64,000 bases of DNA from CAWDVK01 sp963805715 (GTDB taxonomy: Bacteria > Actinomycetota > Actinomycetes > Streptosporangiales > Streptosporangiaceae): the NCBI GenBank assembly GCA_963805715.1, contig CAWDVK010000009.1:903878-967877 (forward strand), read 5' to 3'. Below are positions 61,040 through 64,000 of this stretch, in pieces. The notes beneath the pieces were generated by a model. It was not told the DNA's origin, made no database searches, and worked only from the letters and a program-made list of their open reading frames with translations. The stretch's first letter is position 1. The number at the start of each line of letters is the position of its first letter. A program made the position numbers and the translations under genes.

Positions 61040-63139
61040 CACTGCACCTCTTCGGGTCGGTTCGCGGGTGTCTGATGTTTGTGCAGGTCGCCGGTCGGAG
61101 AGCGGGGGTAGTCCGTGGTGCGGGGCCGGCGGGTTCGGTCCGGGCGGGTGGTAGAGCGCCTGGCCTTTATCGTTGTAGCACGTGCCAATGACAAGACCGG
61201 CGTGGCGCCAGGCCTTGACCGTGCCGGCGGACACGCCGAGCTGGGCGGCCGTCTCGTCCAGGGTGAGCATGCCGGTGTCGCGGAGTCGCTGCTGCCGGCT
61301 GCGCAGCCCGTATTCGTCGCGGATGTTGCGGACGATCAGGCGGTGGAAGGGGCGGCCCTCGCCGCTGGTGTGGCCGCGGGCGTTGAGGATGGCGGCGATC
61401 TCGGCATGGGTGTGGTGGTCCAGCAGCTCGTCGATCGCCTCGACCGCGTGCGGTGGGGTCTGGCGCAGTTCCCGGGCGGTTTTGGGGTCCGGCAGGGTCA
61501 GGGTGTGGTCTTGCCCGCCCTGCCATCGCATGTTGCAGGTGATGGTTTTTGCGTTCCTGGTGACGGTGACGTCGGTGAGGAGCAGGCGGGTCATGCGCTT
61601 GCGTTCCCGCTGCGGGGTGGCCGGGTCGTTCCAGATCGCGGGGAAATCGGTGACCAGCTTGCGTATGCGGGTTTTCCGGATCTCGGCGAGGTTGGCGGTG
61701 GCGGCTTCCTGGGCCTTGTCGTAGGCGTCCCGGGCGTCATTGAGTGCGCGCAGCGCGGTGTTCCAGTCGGCTTCCAGGGTGTCGGCGACGAGCTGGTTGG
61801 CGGGGTCAACCGTCAGGTAGCGGCGGCGGGTCAGGTCGGCGTGGTAGCGGGCGCGCTCGACGACGGCGGCCCGTAGCCTGTCGGCGTAGTCGGCACGCTG
61901 CCCGAGTTCGGCTGCGACGGTGAGCGCGGCTTCGACGGCCAGCGGGGTGAGGGTGTCGATCAGCAGCTGGCCGATCGCTGCGTCCGGGCTTGCCCCGGGA
62001 AGGGCCTGGCAGATCTGGTCTGCGTGCTCGACCATGGATCGCTGGCATACGTAGTCGGGGAGCTGCAGGCCGCCGCGGACGTGGTAGCGCACGGTCATCC
62101 GGTTTCCGCACCGGCCGCAGATGATGATGCCCTGGAGCAGGGCGGGTCCTTCGCGGGGCGGGCCTTTCTTGCGGTCGGTTCCGTGAGCGGCGGCGCATTC
62201 GGCGAGCCGGACCTGGTTGGCCTCGAATTCATCCAGGGTGATGTAGCCGGGGTGGGCGCCGGGGAGGAAGGAGATCCATTCCTCGCGGGGCTTGATCTGG
62301 CGGATGCAGGTGCCGTCGCCGTCGGCGTGGTCGCGGTGCCGGCCGAAGCAGAGCACCCCGGCGTATCTGGGGTTGCGCAGGATCGGGAGCACGGCCGGGT
62401 GTGCCAGCGGCGCCCAGTCCAGCTCGCCTTTGCGGGGTCCCTTGCGGTGCCGGCGGGGGAACAGCAGCCCGGCGTCGTTGAACGTCTTCACTACTGCGTG
62501 CGCCGACCCGGCGGCGGCGAAGGTAGTGAACAGGTGCCGCACGGCCTGCTGGATGGAAGTGTCGGGGTCGGGGCCGGCGTGGCCGGCGGCGTCGTAGGCC
62601 AGCCCGACGGGCAGCGGGGTGATCAGCTCGCCGCGGCGGGCCTTGGACAGGATCCCGCCGCGCATGCGGGAGCGCAGGAAATGCAGTTCAGCCTCGCTGA
62701 GCTGGCCTTTCATGCCGAGCAGCATCCGGTCGTTGAAGTCGCGGGGGTCATAGAGGCCGTCTTCGTCGCAGATCAGCGTGCCGCTGAGGGCGCAGATCTC
62801 CAGCAGCCGGTGCCAGTCGGCGTTGTTGCGGGCCAGCCGGGAGCATTCCAGGCCCAGCACTATCCCGGCCTTGCCCATGCCCACGTCGGCGGCCAGGCGC
62901 TGGAATCCTTCCCGGTCGGCGGCGGAAGCGCCGGAGTGGCCCTGGCCGGTGTCGATGACGATGATCTGCTCGCTGCTCCAGCCGAGCGCGATCGCGCGCC
63001 CGCGCAGGTCGTACTGCCGCAGCGTGGATTCGGTGCTGGTGAGGACCTGCTTGATCGTGGACTGGCGGACATACAGGTAGGCGCCGCGGCGCAGATGCGC
63101 GGCAGTGACCTTGGAGGAGGCTGGGGGGGCAGTGTTCAT
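61037..63139 (-). CDS. Large serine recombinase (resolvase/integrase family)
   Basis: About 700 residues. N-terminal resolvase domain with the nucleophile S27 in YLYVRQSTIKQ and LECSRLARNNADWHRLLEIC; a recombinase domain (NPRYAGVLCFGRHRDHADGD) and a zinc ribbon (IICGRCGNRMTV with YVCQ). A coiled-coil and a helix-turn-helix end (MLTLDETAAQLGVSAGTVKA) follow. It likely moves the surrounding element by serine-mediated exchange. ATG at 63139 begins MNTAPPASSK; an upstream in-frame ATG at 63169 is also possible. Confidence 0.9.
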   Translation of the reverse strand: MNTAPPASSKVTAAHLRRGAYLYVRQSTIKQVLTSTESTLRQYDLRGRAIALGWSSEQIIVIDTGQGHSGASAADREGFQRLAADVGMGKAGIVLGLECSRLARNNADWHRLLEICALSGTLICDEDGLYDPRDFNDRMLLGMKGQLSEAELHFLRSRMRGGILSKARRGELITPLPVGLAYDAAGHAGPDPDTSIQQAVRHLFTTFAAAGSAHAVVKTFNDAGLLFPRRHRKGPRKGELDWAPLAHPAVLPILRNPRYAGVLCFGRHRDHADGDGTCIRQIKPREEWISFLPGAHPGYITLDEFEANQVRLAECAAAHGTDRKKGPPREGPALLQGIIICGRCGNRMTVRYHVRGGLQLPDYVCQRSMVEHADQICQALPGASPDAAIGQLLIDTLTPLAVEAALTVAAELGQRADYADRLRAAVVERARYHADLTRRRYLTVDPANQLVADTLEADWNTALRALNDARDAYDKAQEAATANLAEIRKTRIRKLVTDFPAIWNDPATPQRERKRMTRLLLTDVTVTRNAKTITCNMRWQGGQDHTLTLPDPKTARELRQTPPHAVEAIDELLDHHTHAEIAAILNARGHTSGEGRPFHRLIVRNIRDEYGLRSRQQRLRDTGMLTLDETAAQLGVSAGTVKAWRHAGLVIGTCYNDKGQALYHPPGPNPPAPHHGLPPLSDRRPAQTSDTREPTRRGAV

Positions 63140-63173
63140 CACGGGTCCGGCCTTTCTGCAGGCGGGCATCGGG

Positions 63174-63509
63174 TCATCGGGCGGGGGTGAGCGTCATCGC
63201 GGCCAGGATGTCGATGAGCTCGCGGGTGGCGGCGGCGGGCAGCCCCGGGCCGCCGGCCCGGGACGCCAGGGGCGCTGACGGGGTGGCGGCGGGGATCAGG
63301 CCGGCAAGGGTGCGCCGCCATGTGGTGACGCCCTTGCCGGTGAGCACGCCGAGGCCGAGGGGGAACGCCTCGGCGCGTGCGTGCAGGGCGGCGTGACGCA
63401 GTTGCTCGTAGCGGGCATCCAGCCCGGTACCGGGGGCGGTGACCTGGCCGGCATCCGGGCAGGTGCCCGGTTCAGCAGCCGCGTGGCCAGGTGAAGCCGG
63501 CGGGGACAG
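63174..63509 (-). CDS. Short accessory protein of the serine-recombinase element
   Basis: The stretch LDARYEQLRHAALHARAEAF and PLGLGVLTGKGVTTWRRTLA is well conserved in tone and ends ELIDILAAMTLTPAR. No ATG, GTG or TTG exists in the frame between the upstream gene and this region; a CTG at 63509, 11 nt after GGAGG, is the best candidate start. A 34-bp gap separates it from the recombinase gene. Role unknown. Confidence 0.5.
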   Translation of the reverse strand: MSPPASPGHAAAEPGTCPDAGQVTAPGTGLDARYEQLRHAALHARAEAFPLGLGVLTGKGVTTWRRTLAGLIPAATPSAPLASRAGGPGLPAAATRELIDILAAMTLTPAR

Positions 63510-63549
63510 GGACGGGTGCTCCTCCTTTCCCGGTGCGCGGGCGGATAGG

Positions 63550-63948
63550 TCAGCGGCTTTTGGAGTGGCGTTCCCGGTGCCGGGCCAGGGCTCGCTCGAT
63601 GGACCGGGGGTGCGCGCGCACGCCGAAGTTCGCCTCGATCGGCCCGGCCAGGGCGGCTGGCCGCAGTGCGGGGTCGGCGGCCAGCGCCTGCTCGGCCCAG
63701 GCCAGGATCTCCGCGGTGAGCTTGTGCGCCCGGCGCGGCCCGGGCCTGGCAGGCACCAGCCCTTCCAGCCCGGATCCGGCCAGCGCGGCGGCTGCCTGGT
63801 AGTACGAGGGCCGGGAGTACCCGAACGCCGCCGCGGCGGCGGTGACCGGCACCTTGTCCACGGTGACGGCGCGCACCATCTCGTACTTGACCTGGACCAC
63901 GTCGCGGGCGTCGAAGAACTCCTCGGCCAGGAACGCCGCATCGGACAC
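63550..63948 (-). CDS. Helix-turn-helix protein of the serine-recombinase element
   Basis: A 132-residue protein: FFDARDVVQVKYEMVRAVTV, DKVPVTAAAAAFGYSRPSYY (helix-turn-helix) and AHPRSIERALARHRERHSKS. It resembles the DNA-binding domain of transposase OrfA-type proteins and is usually found beside such recombinases. GTG at 63948 is assumed. It may bind element ends or regulate the recombinase. Confidence 0.75.
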   Translation of the reverse strand: MSDAAFLAEEFFDARDVVQVKYEMVRAVTVDKVPVTAAAAAFGYSRPSYYQAAAALAGSGLEGLVPARPGPRRAHKLTAEILAWAEQALAADPALRPAALAGPIEANFGVRAHPRSIERALARHRERHSKSR

Positions 63949-64000
63949 CTGCTCGGGATGCGGGTTCAGGCACCGCGCCTTGCGCAGCGCTGCTGCCTTC

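Larger units (their letters stand above)
61022..64000 (-). mobile_element. Serine-recombinase element interrupting a transposase gene (runs off the window)
   Basis: Three minus-strand genes (helix-turn-helix protein, short unknown, large serine recombinase) occupy the region from the broken end of the DDE transposase. The element edge at 61022 coincides with the 7-bp stem TGAAACC/GGTTTCA. The right end lies outside the window. Confidence 0.6.

Overview
High-GC actinobacterial DNA. Long GC-rich frames, GTG/TTG starts, ATGA stop/start overlaps, F420-type (LLM) oxidoreductase, DUF6542, LCP, BTAD/AfsR and NB-ARC/TPR families point to a Streptosporangiales- or Streptomyces-like soil actinomycete; this placement is inference from gene families, not from a marker gene. 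No rRNA, no complete tRNA and no CRISPR array was seen.

0-16.3 kb is mostly chromosomal: a metal-dependent amidohydrolase, a two-subunit LigB/LigA-type extradiol dioxygenase, xylulokinase, a DUF6542 membrane protein, an LCP cell-wall ligase, a long-chain acyl-CoA synthetase, a GNAT, a GNAT/acyl-CoA synthetase (NDP-forming) fusion and a large membrane protein. Between them lie short fossils of other genes (ClpB C-terminus, IclR C-terminus, topoisomerase IB, Zn-alcohol dehydrogenase, a PPOX-like C-terminus).

16.4-19.2 kb is a graveyard: ISL3 and DDE transposase remnants, a VapC tail, a HigBA-like toxin/antitoxin remnant, and a drrAB/tetR cluster that lost its divergent promoter region in one deletion. 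19.2-26.7 kb holds two flavoprotein monooxygenases, an IS110 element flanked by two related hairpins, and a TetR-flanked oxidative cassette (LLM oxidoreductase with a frameshift, FAD monooxygenase, tautomerase) with a clear palindromic operator.

26.9-30.6 kb is decayed again (broken tyrosine integrase, DipZ/TlpA-like thioredoxin, a tRNA-Gly 3' half, type II thioesterase tail) around an intact PRC-barrel protein. 30.7-35.6 kb is an intact DrrAB-type exporter with five GTGTCA repeats at 11-12 bp spacing in front of it, and a large SARP/BTAD-NB-ARC regulator convergent with it.

36.1-57.8 kb is bounded by two directly repeated tRNA-Ala(GGC) 3' halves and may be an old integrated island. It contains a HigB/HigA-like pair whose toxin carries an in-frame amber codon, an IS21-family element whose istB is split by a 4.05 kb Tn554-like transposon (three genes), a 9-residue-repeat protein with a frameshifted RDD partner, a decayed SulP transporter, a LuxR tail, a DDE transposase with an internal inversion, an SDR remnant, a methyltransferase, a UbiB-type kinase joined in frame to an Hsp20 chaperone, an NB-ARC/TPR protein and an APC permease.

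57.8-64 kb has two AT-richer unknown genes, an intact VapBC-like pair with its operator, a DDE transposase broken by a serine-recombinase element, and that element's three genes running off the right end. A recurring theme is that the window holds living and dead copies of the same modules (VapC, HigBA, DrrAB, RDD, DDE transposase).
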